Source: JANSWY01 sp965243755
Lineage (GTDB): Bacteria > Bacteroidota > Bacteroidia > Cytophagales > Cyclobacteriaceae
Assembly (NCBI GenBank): GCA_965243755.1
Contig: CBDEVW010000003.1
Location: 310,001-374,000 of the forward strand
Length of the DNA stretch: 64,000 nucleotides
Direction of reading: 5' to 3'
Part shown: positions 8,764 to 17,352 of the stretch, piece after piece
How positions within the stretch are numbered: position 1 is the stretch's first letter
Layout: each line of letters opens with the position of its first letter
The notes under the pieces: model-generated
What the model saw: only the letters and a program-made list of their open reading frames with translations
What the model was told of the DNA's origin: nothing
Databases searched by the model: none
Made by a program: the position numbers and the translations under genes

Positions 8764-9585
8764 CTAGTCTTTGGAGTAAATCAATGATGAGAGGAGCATT
8801 TGATCATCCGTCAGATAATCGCCCGGATTAGTCCCGGTAAATTCCCTGAAATCCTTAATAAAGTGCGCCTGATCGTAGTATTGGTTTTCATAGGCGATCC
8901 TGGTCAGCTTTTCATCTGTTCTGTTGAGCATTGATTTGAGAGCTGCCTGCAACCGAATGATTTTCCCCAGTTGCTTTGGACTGATCCCCACCTGCCTGGA
9001 AAACTTCCGTTCCAGGGTCCTTCTGCTGGCCGAGTCGTTTTTCATGATGGTGGCGATAGAATTATTTCCCCTGGTCATGATGAGGATATCGATGGTAGAT
9101 TTGACTACCTGATCAATCACCAGTTGATCCTGAAGTTTATCGAGCAGGAATTGTTCGATGGCTTCTATTCTTTCCCTGGTAGTCGTAGCGTTCACTATTG
9201 ACTTTTCCAGGTCAGCCACTTTATGAGTATCAAACAAATCCGAGAGTGCTGTTTCTTTGTCGGCAAGCTGATGGATCGGTTGTGAGATCAGATTGGCAAA
9301 TCCATAGGGATAAAACCGAACTGCAAAGGTATTGACATAGCCAGTTGGCTGTACAAAATAAGGTTTGGTGATCTGACCAAATACCATCGCCCTGGGTTGA
9401 ATGATAAACGCTGTATCAGACGTAAACCTTTTGACATCATCTCCCAAAATGAAACACATTTCAATGCAGCCATCAGGAATCACGCGCTGCTTTGGGGCGT
9501 CCAAATCGGCGGGTACTTCCAGGGTCCAATGGCATTTGACAATGGCACTCAGGTCCTGGTGTGGCTCGTAGGTTTCGTATTTCAT
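8764..9585 (-). CDS. AraC-family transcriptional regulator (DUF6597 N-domain)
   Basis: 273 residues. The N-terminal ~150 residues (YEPHQDLSAIVKCHWTLEVP, PDGCIEMCFILGD) match the beta-rich DUF6597 sensor domain often found before AraC HTH modules. The C-terminal ~100 residues are the paired helix-turn-helix domain, with SRRTLERKFSRQVGISPKQ and a second HTH ending AHFIKDFREFTGTNPGDY. It activates or represses a nearby target in response to an unknown small molecule. The exported VOC gene directly downstream is the most likely target or operon partner. Confidence 0.9.
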   Translation of the reverse strand: MKYETYEPHQDLSAIVKCHWTLEVPADLDAPKQRVIPDGCIEMCFILGDDVKRFTSDTAFIIQPRAMVFGQITKPYFVQPTGYVNTFAVRFYPYGFANLISQPIHQLADKETALSDLFDTHKVADLEKSIVNATTTRERIEAIEQFLLDKLQDQLVIDQVVKSTIDILIMTRGNNSIATIMKNDSASRRTLERKFSRQVGISPKQLGKIIRLQAALKSMLNRTDEKLTRIAYENQYYDQAHFIKDFREFTGTNPGDYLTDDQMLLSSLIYSKD

Positions 9586-10030
9586 TGAATGCTGATAGGT
9601 GGATGGTAAAGCTAAGAGAGAGATCGTTGTTGCGCCAAATGAATTGTTGATTATGTTCGGTTATTTGAAGACTTTCCCTTGCCTGGCTTATCTGGCGCCA
9701 GTTGGGATACAAAAAAGCACGCAGACCAAACCATGTGCTTCCTAATCTCATTTTCTTATTTCAACCGCATTGCAAATGCTACAAGAAGATTTTTATCATT
9801 TATAAACTACGCCTGGTTATAGATACACGGGTCTTTGATCAACGGATCTCCAAAATACTAACTTAATAAATTTAGAGTTGCCACCTTCATTAAGGCATAT
9901 ATCGATTTTGTGCCGATATGGTGAAGGGTAATTGATTTGAACCTGTGAAATCTCATTAAAAAAGTTTTGCATACCCTGTTCACCCTTATCTGGCTCCAGT
10001 TTAGCCCAGGCGCAACTGGTGCCCCTGGCC
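9586..10030. other. Intergenic region with a solitary CTGGCGCCAG motif
   Basis: No convincing gene is seen in these ~445 bp. It contains one exact CTGGCGCCAG palindrome at 9692-9701 followed by TTG, the same motif that opens several RAYT-derived repeats farther right, and a degraded version near 9988. A 92-codon minus-strand frame (9473-9751) overlaps the AraC start and has no recognisable content, so it is not called. Confidence 0.5.
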
Positions 10031-10680
10031 TAGGTGTAGTTTAAACTACACCTTCATATCATGTCTATTTCCAATAGACTAAATAATCCCGAATAATTTC
10101 GAGCACTCGAATAAATGTAATCCTCCTGATTCTCAACCCATCCTGCCCTAACTGGATTATCATGAATATATTCCATCTTACTTTCAAAAATCTTATTATC
10201 ATACAACTCAACCGCATGATTTTCGTGGGTCCAAAACTGCTTGGTTTTTACTCGTTTATTGTTTCTTGCATGATATTGAAATACCAGGTTCATCCAATCT
10301 TTCCGACTTTCAAAGTTTTCTTCACATTGCTTCAAGATCTGATTGGAGGTATACCTTTTTAAGTCTCTTACTACGTTTGATAAGGTCCCGGTTTTACTTT
10401 GAAGAATGACATGAACATGATTGGTCATGATTACATATGCCATAATTTTTAAGGCTTTGTTTTCTCTGCAATACTTAAAACTTTCTATCACAATATCTCG
10501 ATAACTCTTTCTGCTAAATACATCTACCCAGCCCACGACCTGAAAGGTTAGAAAGTATGGTGCAAACTGATCACGAATTTGATAAGCATATCCCATGGTT
10601 GATTCTTTGATTGATGTGATGTAAAGGTGCTAAGAAAGCACCATAAATAAAAAGGTGTAGTGAATACTACACCTAGATTA
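10031..10680 (-). mobile_element. Intact RAYT element (transposase plus hairpin ends)
   Basis: The element is bounded at the left by a perfect 20-bp palindrome GGTGTAGTTTAAACTACACC (10033-10052) preceded by CCTA. At the right are two hairpins: GGTGCT...AGCACC (10626-10642) and AGGTGTAGT-gaat-ACTACACCT (10653-10674). The outer ends read CCTAGGTGTAGT and ACTACACCTAG, an inverted terminal repeat. The transposase gene fills the space between them. Eight further full or partial copies of these ends occur between 12.5 and 21.1 kb. This is the organisation of REP elements with their REP-associated tyrosine transposase. Confidence 0.8.
10054..10596 (-). CDS. REP-associated tyrosine transposase (Y1/HUH, RAYT)
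   Basis: 180 residues. The HUH nuclease signature is present: His60-Val-His62 in MTNHVHVIL for metal binding and Tyr82 in LKRYT as the likely attacking tyrosine. The ending HDNPVRAGWV followed by YIYSSARNY is typical of Transposase_17/RAYT proteins. These enzymes cut and move single-stranded REP hairpins. The gene is flanked by hairpins that occur repeatedly in the next 11 kb, and its start lies only ~5 bp from the right-end repeat. The frame is complete, so the enzyme could be active. Confidence 0.92.
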   Translation of the reverse strand: MGYAYQIRDQFAPYFLTFQVVGWVDVFSRKSYRDIVIESFKYCRENKALKIMAYVIMTNHVHVILQSKTGTLSNVVRDLKRYTSNQILKQCEENFESRKDWMNLVFQYHARNNKRVKTKQFWTHENHAVELYDNKIFESKMEYIHDNPVRAGWVENQEDYIYSSARNYSGLFSLLEIDMI

Positions 10681-10704
10681 GGTCTTCTAAATCTTCTCCA
10701 ATAA

Positions 10705-11040
10705 TTAGATCGATAACGTACCTGATGGTTTTGAATATCTTCTTTCCAGTGCTTCGGAGTTCCTGAGAAAAATTGCATCACTAGTGATATTGGACATTGC
10801 CTCTTTGATCAACGCCAGTGAAGATTCATCATCCAATTCTCGCCAATTCTCGATTTCTGGAGTTGAAATAATAGCTATAAAATCATCCAGATTAGTGGAA
10901 GTCCAATAATTTAACAGCCAATCCTTGTCTACAACTTTAGTAGAAATATTATTGATCTGGTCCAGGGCGTCCTCGACTTTAAGCAGGTTGTTTTCAAAAT
11001 CCGTTACAATCTTTTTTAGACGATTAAATTTTTCATTCAT
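10705..11040 (-). CDS. Small helical protein of unknown function
   Basis: 111 residues. The N-terminal half is a heptad-like helix (FNRLKKIVTDFENNLLKVEDALDQI), followed by NYWTSTNLDDFIAIIS and an acidic mid-section with conserved-looking Trp residues. Size, acidity and lack of a signal peptide resemble small immunity-type proteins of polymorphic-toxin loci, but no family is recognised. It sits as a single gene right after the RAYT right-end hairpin, like other genes in this cassette-like zone. Confidence 0.6.
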   Translation of the reverse strand: MNEKFNRLKKIVTDFENNLLKVEDALDQINNISTKVVDKDWLLNYWTSTNLDDFIAIISTPEIENWRELDDESSLALIKEAMSNITSDAIFLRNSEALERRYSKPSGTLSI

Positions 11041-11222
11041 AGAACCAGATAGGCTTTTTATTTGACGTATGCAGCTACGCCACTAATATTAGCAAATATG
11101 GAGAGAGCACACAACCTTTGCAACACGCTATATCATTACGCACAACTGTTTTATTCTGATTCACTGGATATATTCTTTGTTTTTAGCTTAATTTCAGCAC
11201 ACAACCTTTAAATGATAAAACT

Positions 11223-12452
11223 ATGTTCAAGAAAATTTTTGGGCTGTTACTGCTATTCGTAACCGCTGAAACTTACACTCAAAACCTCCCATGTGAATTT
11301 TCATGGGCCAACGCTCCTACTACATCCGGGAACAAAAATTTTGTGACTGCTGTCAGGTCACAGCCCTATCAGGGTCCTTGTCTTGCTTTTGCCTTTAATG
11401 CGGCAATAGAAACCATGTACGGAATTGAAAATACCAAAACGGGCTCCAATCTTTTTTCACTTTCAGACGCCTACCTCGATTACAAAGTATGGCATGCACC
11501 AAACTATCTGAGTACTTTGAATTCCGGGTTTAAAATTCCTTTGCGGTCGACCAATCCTGATATTAACTCCTTTGCACCTTCTTCCTGCAAGGTCAATAAT
11601 CCTGATCCCAATGGCTGCTCAATTCCCCGGTCGCAGGTGTTGAATTACATCAACCACCCCAACGGCCAGCGGTCATTCATGATTTATTTGGACGTGGACA
11701 ACTCTCCTCCTGTATGGTCTGTAGCAGATGGTGGTCCACTTGGTAATTATGCCACTGTAGGCAATTCATCTCAAATAAGTGCCTCGCAAATCAATGATGA
11801 TGACGACATCAAAAATAAAATAATCAATGACGGTCCGATTGTGGTGAAAGTGGACGGTAGTAAGGTGACGCAGTTTCGAAGTTATTCTGTGCCATCTGGT
11901 TTGAGCTATCATGCGTTTACCATCATTGGTTGGACAGATGACTCCAGGTGGGTGATTAAAGACAGCTGGCCGTCCATGGCGGGAGTAGTTAATACTCATC
12001 AAAACATCAATCTGGTGAGCCTTGTCAATAGCGGAGACGTAGAAATGTACCAGGTATCTCAGATCAGCTATAATGGTGGTTCTGCCAACACAAACCCTGC
12101 AGTAATTGACACAGGCAACACGAATTGCAACCCACCGGTAGCCTTACAACTGACAAACATTGGTGTAAATATTGACTATGTTTATATTGGAGGATATCTA
12201 TATCACAAGTTTTGGGTCAACAGCAATGTGCCGGTTGATCAGTGGGTATGGGGTATCGACTATCCAAATGGTGCCAGAAAAAGGTCACAGGTGAATAATT
12301 CAACTTACAGTTCCGTGTTGCTAAGTCCTTTCTATAGCGGAAATGTGACTGTTTATGTCCGTGCCACAAAGGATGGCCAAAGTGTAACCAAAGAGCGAAA
12401 CATTTATTTAAGCAATGGCCAGTCTGGTGGTGGAGGACTGGAAATGCATTAA
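11223..12452 (+). CDS. Exported papain-like (C1-family) cysteine-protease-like protein
   Basis: 409 residues with a signal peptide (1-19). The papain core is visible: oxyanion Gln47 and nucleophile Cys53 spaced as in papain (QPYQGPCLAFAF), and His230 in SYHAFTIIGW. The third position, normally Asn in the NSW motif, is Asp247 (IKDSWP). Residues ~300-409 form a C-terminal beta-rich domain that is Thr/Asn rich. The order Cys-His-Asp with correct spacing suggests a real protease or a variant enzyme. It should act outside the cytoplasm. No T9SS tail is obvious; the end is a short Gly-rich run. Confidence 0.8.
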   Translation: MFKKIFGLLLLFVTAETYTQNLPCEFSWANAPTTSGNKNFVTAVRSQPYQGPCLAFAFNAAIETMYGIENTKTGSNLFSLSDAYLDYKVWHAPNYLSTLNSGFKIPLRSTNPDINSFAPSSCKVNNPDPNGCSIPRSQVLNYINHPNGQRSFMIYLDVDNSPPVWSVADGGPLGNYATVGNSSQISASQINDDDDIKNKIINDGPIVVKVDGSKVTQFRSYSVPSGLSYHAFTIIGWTDDSRWVIKDSWPSMAGVVNTHQNINLVSLVNSGDVEMYQVSQISYNGGSANTNPAVIDTGNTNCNPPVALQLTNIGVNIDYVYIGGYLYHKFWVNSNVPVDQWVWGIDYPNGARKRSQVNNSTYSSVLLSPFYSGNVTVYVRATKDGQSVTKERNIYLSNGQSGGGGLEMH

Positions 12453-12477
12453 AAGTTTGGGTAATTATCAAAAAATA

Positions 12478-12513
12478 GAGGCCGTCTCAAATGTAAAATG
12501 AGGCGGTCTTTTT
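12478..12513 (+). terminator. Rho-independent terminator of the papain-like gene
   Basis: GGCCGTCTCA and TGAGGCGGTC pair (with wobble) across an AATGTAAAA loop and are followed by TTTTT. It lies about 25 bp after the stop codon at 12452. Confidence 0.75.
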
Positions 12514-12520
12514 GATCCCT

Positions 12521-12610
12521 TCTGGCACCAGTTGTTGATACTTGATTGATGTGGTGTAAAGGTGCTAACAAAGCACCAGACATAAAAAGGTGTAGCGAAT
12601 ACTACACCCA
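12521..12610 (-). repeat. RAYT-derived repeat, right-end copy B
   Basis: Reads CTGGCACCAGTTG, then a TTGATTGATGTGGTGTAAA linker, the hairpin GGTGCT-AGCACC (12561-12577) and the hairpin AGGTGTAG-cgaat-ACTACACC (12588-12608). The orientation is the same as the right end of the intact element at 10600-10674. No transposase sequence remains. Confidence 0.85.
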
Positions 12611-12659
12611 CGGTGAGCATTACCAAACCAGATCATTTAAATTTATTAAAGAATAAACT

Positions 12660-13193
12660 ATGGCAGGAAAATATTGGCATATATGTCTTGTTCTGTTCCT
12701 GATGAACTGCAAATCAGATGACCCAATCCCAGATATTTATACGGGAACTGCTTCTGCTATATGTAACAATAATGAGTGGAGTGCTTTATCATACACACAA
12801 GTAACGGAAGGCGGTTTTGTTATTGCTTTCGATATTTATAATGAGATGGGGTTTCTTCGTGAATCACTTTCGATTTCAAACTTGAATGCAGTATATGAAG
12901 AACAGCATATTGTTTCAACAATCTTTAACATGTCTGATGAGCAATATGCTTCATACTCCACTGTAAAAGATGATGGGGATGTATTGGGAGACCTTTACTT
13001 GCTGGATACCACATCGACAAACAATATAATTCATGTTACAAGTTATGATCCCAGGAAAAGCAATATAAAGGGAACATTCAATTTGAGGTTTATATTATAC
13101 AGAGATGATGGAGAGGGCGAACCAGCACCAGAAATCAAAGAATTCATCAATGGTGTATTTAAGGTAAAAGTAGAAGATGGCTTGTTTTTATGA
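12660..13193 (+). CDS. Lipoprotein of unknown function
   Basis: 177 residues. The lipoprotein signal is short (HICLVLFLMNCKSDD, lipobox Cys at about 17). The mature part is beta-rich with a NNEWSALSY segment at about 42-50 and repeated Asp/Asn turns. The layout resembles DUF6252/DUF5025-type Bacteroidota lipoproteins, whose N-terminal strand contains a similar NGxxWxA pattern. Function is unknown. It is a single-gene unit between two RAYT-derived repeats. Confidence 0.65.
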   Translation: MAGKYWHICLVLFLMNCKSDDPIPDIYTGTASAICNNNEWSALSYTQVTEGGFVIAFDIYNEMGFLRESLSISNLNAVYEEQHIVSTIFNMSDEQYASYSTVKDDGDVLGDLYLLDTTSTNNIIHVTSYDPRKSNIKGTFNLRFILYRDDGEGEPAPEIKEFINGVFKVKVEDGLFL

Positions 13194-13242
13194 TTACGAT
13201 TTCAATTTATCGTGAGCATAATACAGACGATAAAATCTCCTT

Positions 13243-13316
13243 ATGGCGCCAGTTAGTGCCTTGTTAGTATCGAAGCTTAGAAAGCACCAAACATAAAAAG
13301 GTGTTGCGAATACTAC
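13243..13316 (-). repeat. RAYT-derived repeat, decayed right-end copy C
   Basis: TGGCGCCAGTTAGTG opens the copy, followed by a damaged first hairpin (only AAGCACC remains) and AAGGTGTTGCGAATACTACA, where both arms of the second hairpin have mutations. It is in the same orientation as the other copies and is the most degraded full-length one, so it is probably an old insertion. Confidence 0.7.
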
Positions 13317-13324
13317 AATACTTT

Positions 13325-14347
13325 TCAGCCGCAGGCCTTCTCCAATTGCTGCATGGCACTTTTTTCCATGTCGGCAATCTGAATGAGTAGTTTCGAGGCT
13401 TGGTCTATGTGATGAACCTCATTGGTTTCCCCGGCTTTATAAAACAGGTCAGCAACCACTTTCCAATACTCCGCAATGGCTGAATACTTCTGGTATGCTT
13501 CTTCTATCTCTTTTGAATCGAGTAATTCACTGCACTCTTTCAGGAAGTCGCGATAAAGGTTTCGGAACAGTGACCCCCCGGTTCCTGCCCGCTCCATCAG
13601 CATGGCGGTGGTCTGGAAATCACATTTTACATTTTTGGTGGCATCAAACCACTTTTTGATTTCAGTACTCGTTTTCACTATGCCCTTGTATCCGATGTTT
13701 CGGATTGGGGGATTCAGGAAGTCTTTTGCGTTGTTTTTGATGGCCTTTCTTGCGATGGTCCCCAGGTCACCAGGTGGTTGTGTTTGCTGGATGATGTAGC
13801 TTCTGTTTTTGGAAGACATGGGTCCTTTTTCGTTACGTGCCAGTTCGAGGCTCTTTAAGGTGGTTTTCACTTTTCCACCCTGCTGATTGGTATCCACCAG
13901 GTACGCAAACTCATCGTCGTAACCATACATTGCCACATAATGGCCGGCGAAATGGAATTTGTTGGTGAAATAATCCAAATGGTAGCTGTCCAGTTTTAGC
14001 CCGACTGCTTTACCCCGATCCAACTGATCTTTAACATTGTTCCAGGCTTTTGTAATGGAGGAAGTTTCCTGTACCTGCAATTCCAGCCCCAGGTTGCGGC
14101 ATAGGTTTTCTGTAAGCAAGTCGGTTTTTACCCGGCCACCAATGAATGGAAAATCCATTGTTTTCATCTTCCAAAAGATAAACCCCAGCCCCTCTCCCAA
14201 CCCGAAGAGCATTGGTTCGGAAAGGTCTATGCCAACCTGTTTCAGCAGACTTCCTGTCGCGGTGGTTTCACAGTGTTGCCCCACAAATGGTTTGAATGCT
14301 TTGATTTCCATGTCTTTTTTACCAAAGGAAGCTGGTATCAGTGACAA
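13325..14347 (-). CDS. BtrH_N / DUF4872 domain protein
   Basis: 340 residues; the start could also be the Met at residue 13 (14311). The N-terminal half matches the BtrH_N fold named after butirosin biosynthesis protein H: FVGQHCETTA with Cys26, then GLGEGLGFIFW, and HFAGHYVAMYGYDDE followed by LVDTNQQGG. The second half (about 190-340) is the helical DUF4872 part. BtrH moves an acyl chain from an acyl carrier protein to an amine, and related proteins are peptidase C39-like in fold. The substrate here is unknown, and no carrier protein or peptide gene is adjacent. Confidence 0.8.
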   Translation of the reverse strand: MSLIPASFGKKDMEIKAFKPFVGQHCETTATGSLLKQVGIDLSEPMLFGLGEGLGFIFWKMKTMDFPFIGGRVKTDLLTENLCRNLGLELQVQETSSITKAWNNVKDQLDRGKAVGLKLDSYHLDYFTNKFHFAGHYVAMYGYDDEFAYLVDTNQQGGKVKTTLKSLELARNEKGPMSSKNRSYIIQQTQPPGDLGTIARKAIKNNAKDFLNPPIRNIGYKGIVKTSTEIKKWFDATKNVKCDFQTTAMLMERAGTGGSLFRNLYRDFLKECSELLDSKEIEEAYQKYSAIAEYWKVVADLFYKAGETNEVHHIDQASKLLIQIADMEKSAMQQLEKACG

Positions 14348-14410
14348 CCCTATGTCCCTGTTTGGGGATTTTTGTATAGAGAAGAGTTAAAGTCAGGATG
14401 TTCGTTTCCT

Positions 14411-14580
14411 GGCCTAGGTGTAGTTTAACTACACCTTCATATCATGTCTGTTTCCAATAGACTAAACAACCCCGAATAATAATTTCTTCTTCTGGCGCCA
14501 GTTGTTGATACTTGATTGATGTGGCGTAAAGGTGCCAACAAAGTTCCAAACATAAAAGGTGTAGCGAATGCTACACCCAG
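14411..14580 (-). mobile_element. Deletion derivative of the RAYT element (copy D)
   Basis: Both ends are present. The left palindrome GGTGTAGTTTAACTACACC (14417-14435) is followed by the last ~14 codons of the transposase gene (NYYSGLFSLLETDMI on the minus strand). After an internal deletion comes CTGGCGCCAG (14492-14501) and the right-end hairpins to 14577. The element is a non-autonomous, MITE-like remnant of about 170 bp. A 62-codon frame crossing it is only a relic. Confidence 0.85.
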
Positions 14581-14648
14581 GGTAAGATTTTGATGATGAC
14601 GCCTATTTACCAAAATATGCTTCAATCTTCTTCACCGTTAATAAATTA

Positions 14649-15773
14649 TTATTCCTTGCTCAATGCGCTGACTTTTGACTTAAGGTCTTGATTTTCTTTT
14701 TTCAGCTGCTGAATTTCATCGTTGTGAGATTTCATATCCTTATTCATCTCAATCATATAAAGTGTAAGCTCCTCAACTTTTTTCAAAAGCATTAAATTCA
14801 TTTCTTTTAAGTTGAGCCCATTTTCCTCCATCTCTGATGCGGATGGTATTTCAGGGAGATGACTATTCGCATGAATGTATTTTTCAGTTTCTTCCAGCGT
14901 TCTAAGGTCATAGTTGTCGTCAAAAACATAATCTGGTGCCACAGCTCCATTGAGATCAACTTTTACCTCATTCGTATGAATTGATCCTTTGACCGACAAT
15001 TCTGCATCCGGGTGTAGCGTTCCAATCCCTACATGTCCATTTGGAACAATAACATTGCCTCCTGCTTCATTCTGAATATATAAATTTGAATTTCCAGACG
15101 AACCAAAGCCTATATATCCCATTCTTGAATTTATATCATAATATTCCAGCCACGCGAAAGCCGAACTTCCATCAGCGGAATTTTTTAACCTCATTACAGG
15201 TCTTGTGCTGTATATTTCTAATGCTTCATCAGGTGTTGTAGTACCAATTCCGACTTTTCCTGTATTTAGCGTCAGTCGTGGAAACCTTGATCCATTTGCA
15301 TCAAATTCATCAAAACTCAATTTACTTTGAAGCCACGAATTCTGCTCATAACTAATGGACCATTGTCGCGAACTTGTTCCTTTAATGTCCAGAATATCGG
15401 TTAATGTACTTTGCTTAGCATCAATCGATAGTCTCCCGGTTGGACTAAAAGTTCCAATACCAATGTTCCCAGAAGGCATAATTATGTTCCCCCCAGCTTC
15501 ATTAGAAACATAGAAATTGTTATTGCTGGACGACCCAAAGCCAACGATACCCATTCTAGAGTTCACATCATTAAATTGAAGCCAGGCGCTAGCACTAACC
15601 CCATCAACGGTATTCCTTAATTTAATTACAGGCTTGCTTCCAACGATTTCCAAATTTTCATCGGGACTGGTGGTTCCGATTCCGGCATTACCAGAGCCTG
15701 GAAAAACATTGGTTTGAGCAATCGTTAGGGTTGAAATTACATATCCTACGAATAGGCAGATGATCTTTTTCAT
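14649..15773 (-). CDS. Secreted tail-fibre-like repeat protein with coiled-coil end
   Basis: 374 residues with a signal peptide (1-19). Motifs of the type NAGIGTTSPDENLEI, NIGIGTFSP, KVGIGTTTPDEALEI and HVGIGTLHPDAEL recur, as in phage tail-fibre and secreted Bacteroidota proteins. Two long copies (about 24-118 and 174-270) share MRL/IKL(R/K)N, SSAFAWL, INSRMGYIGFGSS and NEAGGN(I/V)I. The last ~90 residues are YVFDDNYDLRTLEETEKYI followed by a coiled coil, the common end of this family. It probably forms trimers at the cell surface. Role unknown. Confidence 0.8.
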   Translation of the reverse strand: MKKIICLFVGYVISTLTIAQTNVFPGSGNAGIGTTSPDENLEIVGSKPVIKLRNTVDGVSASAWLQFNDVNSRMGIVGFGSSSNNNFYVSNEAGGNIIMPSGNIGIGTFSPTGRLSIDAKQSTLTDILDIKGTSSRQWSISYEQNSWLQSKLSFDEFDANGSRFPRLTLNTGKVGIGTTTPDEALEIYSTRPVMRLKNSADGSSAFAWLEYYDINSRMGYIGFGSSGNSNLYIQNEAGGNVIVPNGHVGIGTLHPDAELSVKGSIHTNEVKVDLNGAVAPDYVFDDNYDLRTLEETEKYIHANSHLPEIPSASEMEENGLNLKEMNLMLLKKVEELTLYMIEMNKDMKSHNDEIQQLKKENQDLKSKVSALSKE

Positions 15774-15871
15774 AATTCAGATAGTTTATTTTTTCGCAAA
15801 TATATAAAAAAACTTCTCGCCACTGATAATCCAGGACCATTTTGGCAGATGATTGTAGTAACCCCAAGACC

Positions 15872-15893
15872 AGGTGTAGTTTAAACTACACCT
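15872..15893. repeat. Solitary RAYT left-end palindrome (copy E)
   Basis: A 22-bp perfect palindrome contains the 20-bp core GGTGTAGTTTAAACTACACC, identical to the left end of the intact RAYT element, with an extra A/T pair outside. No transposase or right-end sequence is attached. It could also act as a hairpin terminator between the genes at 15912 and 14649. Confidence 0.8.
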
Positions 15894-15911
15894 GTCGCTA
15901 TACTATATACC

Positions 15912-16619
15912 CTATGGTTGTAAATAAATGTCAATAAGTAATACATCATCTTTTTGCCACCTTAACCATCCAATTTTCTCCGATCCACATTCCTGTATAT
16001 AACTTGAACATGGCATTCCTTCAAACTCTGTCATGTATTGCTCAGAGGCGTAAATACAATCATATTGCACTTTGAGCCACTCTCCTTCTACTGCAATCAC
16101 ACAAAAGTTTTCATGTACCTTCAGCTCAATATTGATCTCTTGTGAGTTGTCATCGGCTTTTACTCTTAGTTTGTTCTCTGCCCTTTTGTCTCTCTTTCTT
16201 GTAACTCCATACGACCCACTAATCCGATTTTGCCAGGACTCAACAATCCAATTATCGTCTCTTTTTACATACCATTCTGTTTCATAACCAACAAGCACTT
16301 TGAAGTAACCAGGCCCCTGCTCCAAAAGGATAAATTCACAAATGCCATAATCAATTTCATAATACTTAGGATATATTTTCTCAGTAGGCTCTTCAATAAT
16401 CCAGGTGGCCGCCGGTCTTGATAAACCAGGATCTTCGTAAAAGTTGATCTCCCTCTCATAGCCGAGCTTTAATAAACCAATCCCAAGTAGTTTTGTCGGA
16501 TTTTCAAATTTCACCTGAAAACCATCCTTTTGTTTGGCATATACAATTTCTGGTTGTTGCGCTGAGAGTTTTAGACAACATAAAAAAGCAGGTACAAGGA
16601 TACCTAACGTAGTATTCAT
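15912..16619 (-). CDS. Exported protein of unknown function
   Basis: 235 residues with a signal peptide (about 1-20, ends KLSAQ). The mature part is beta-rich with many Tyr and Trp. The last 70 residues (VIAVEGEWLKVQYDC and IGWLRWQ) resemble an SH3-like barrel of the bacterial type that follows the 'variable exported' pattern, but no catalytic motif is visible. A 58-bp segment of a related gene (matching 16170-16230) survives at 20986-21043, so this family was once present at least twice in the zone. Confidence 0.65.
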   Translation of the reverse strand: MNTTLGILVPAFLCCLKLSAQQPEIVYAKQKDGFQVKFENPTKLLGIGLLKLGYEREINFYEDPGLSRPAATWIIEEPTEKIYPKYYEIDYGICEFILLEQGPGYFKVLVGYETEWYVKRDDNWIVESWQNRISGSYGVTRKRDKRAENKLRVKADDNSQEINIELKVHENFCVIAVEGEWLKVQYDCIYASEQYMTEFEGMPCSSYIQECGSEKIGWLRWQKDDVLLIDIYLQP

Positions 16620-16702
16620 TTCTCTACAATAAAACAGATCATTACATTCAACAGCTAAATATACAGCCTAAAGTTCTCTAACCAACAAATCAATGAGGGC
16701 TT

Positions 16703-17299
16703 TCAATCGACAACTATGCTCTCCGCCGATTCAACATACTTTATAATTAAATCAATCTGGTTTTCAGGTATCTTCGATAATCGATCGGAGCGTAGTTTGG
16801 GTTCAACCACACTTTTATGACTAATGATATTTTGATGTGTTAAATCGCCATCTTCGTAGTGACCTTTTAATGATTCTCCCAATGAACGAGTAAATAAATT
16901 ATGACAGGATTTACAATACTCTTCAGATAATATCTCACCTACTAAGTGCTCATTAAAGTCTAAGGAATTTTGACTGTAGATTTCGAAAGATGTGGTGTCT
17001 ATGCTGATGCCATAAATTGATAAAACAGTACCATTGGGTGAATAATAGGTCTCCATTGAAATCACTTCGATCGAATCTATATAATCAACCTGATAATCAC
17101 TCTTTTTTATGGTAGTACCATAAAGGTCATTATATCTCCAAATACCCACTGGAAGTCCATTGTTTAAAGTACCCGAAACTAAATTCTCGTGCTTACTTTT
17201 TATATGGTAAGGCTCACACTTAGATTCTTCTCTCTGACACGAGAAGAAAACTATAAATAGGAGCATTGTAAGAATTAATTCAATATTACTTTTTCTCAT
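16703..17299 (-). CDS. Lipoprotein with a cytochrome c-like CxxCH motif
   Basis: 198 residues. The lipobox Cys is at 21 (FIVFFSCQ). Residues ~40-100 contain a MORN-like strand pattern (SGTLNNGLPVGIWRYND, then METYYSPNGTVLSIYG). Residues 129-133 are CKSCH, a c-type haem attachment motif, and the C-terminal PENQIDLIIKYVES is the usual last helix of a small cytochrome c. No clear distal Met is found in the expected place, so haem ligation may differ. It is probably a periplasm- or surface-anchored mono-haem protein. Function unknown. Confidence 0.65.
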   Translation of the reverse strand: MRKSNIELILTMLLFIVFFSCQREESKCEPYHIKSKHENLVSGTLNNGLPVGIWRYNDLYGTTIKKSDYQVDYIDSIEVISMETYYSPNGTVLSIYGISIDTTSFEIYSQNSLDFNEHLVGEILSEEYCKSCHNLFTRSLGESLKGHYEDGDLTHQNIISHKSVVEPKLRSDRLSKIPENQIDLIIKYVESAESIVVD

Positions 17300-17352
17300 G
17301 TTGTTTTAGGAATCTGAGAATGAATGATCAGTCCTCCCCGGATCAGGAAGAT

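Noticed and set aside
9473..9751. 92-codon minus-strand ORF upstream of the AraC gene
   Set aside because: It overlaps the AraC start in another frame and shows no recognisable domain or export signal.
10548..10781. 77-codon minus-strand ORF across the RAYT right end
   Set aside because: It runs through the hairpins and overlaps two better genes in other frames, so it is not likely to be translated.
14437..14625. 62-codon ORF ending like the RAYT protein
   Set aside because: The matching end is a relic of the transposase gene inside deletion derivative D; the N-terminal part comes from repeat and intergenic sequence.
15872..15893. Ordinary terminator only
   Set aside because: The palindrome shares its 20-bp core with the RAYT left end and lacks a T-run, so it is listed as a repeat; a secondary terminator function cannot be excluded.
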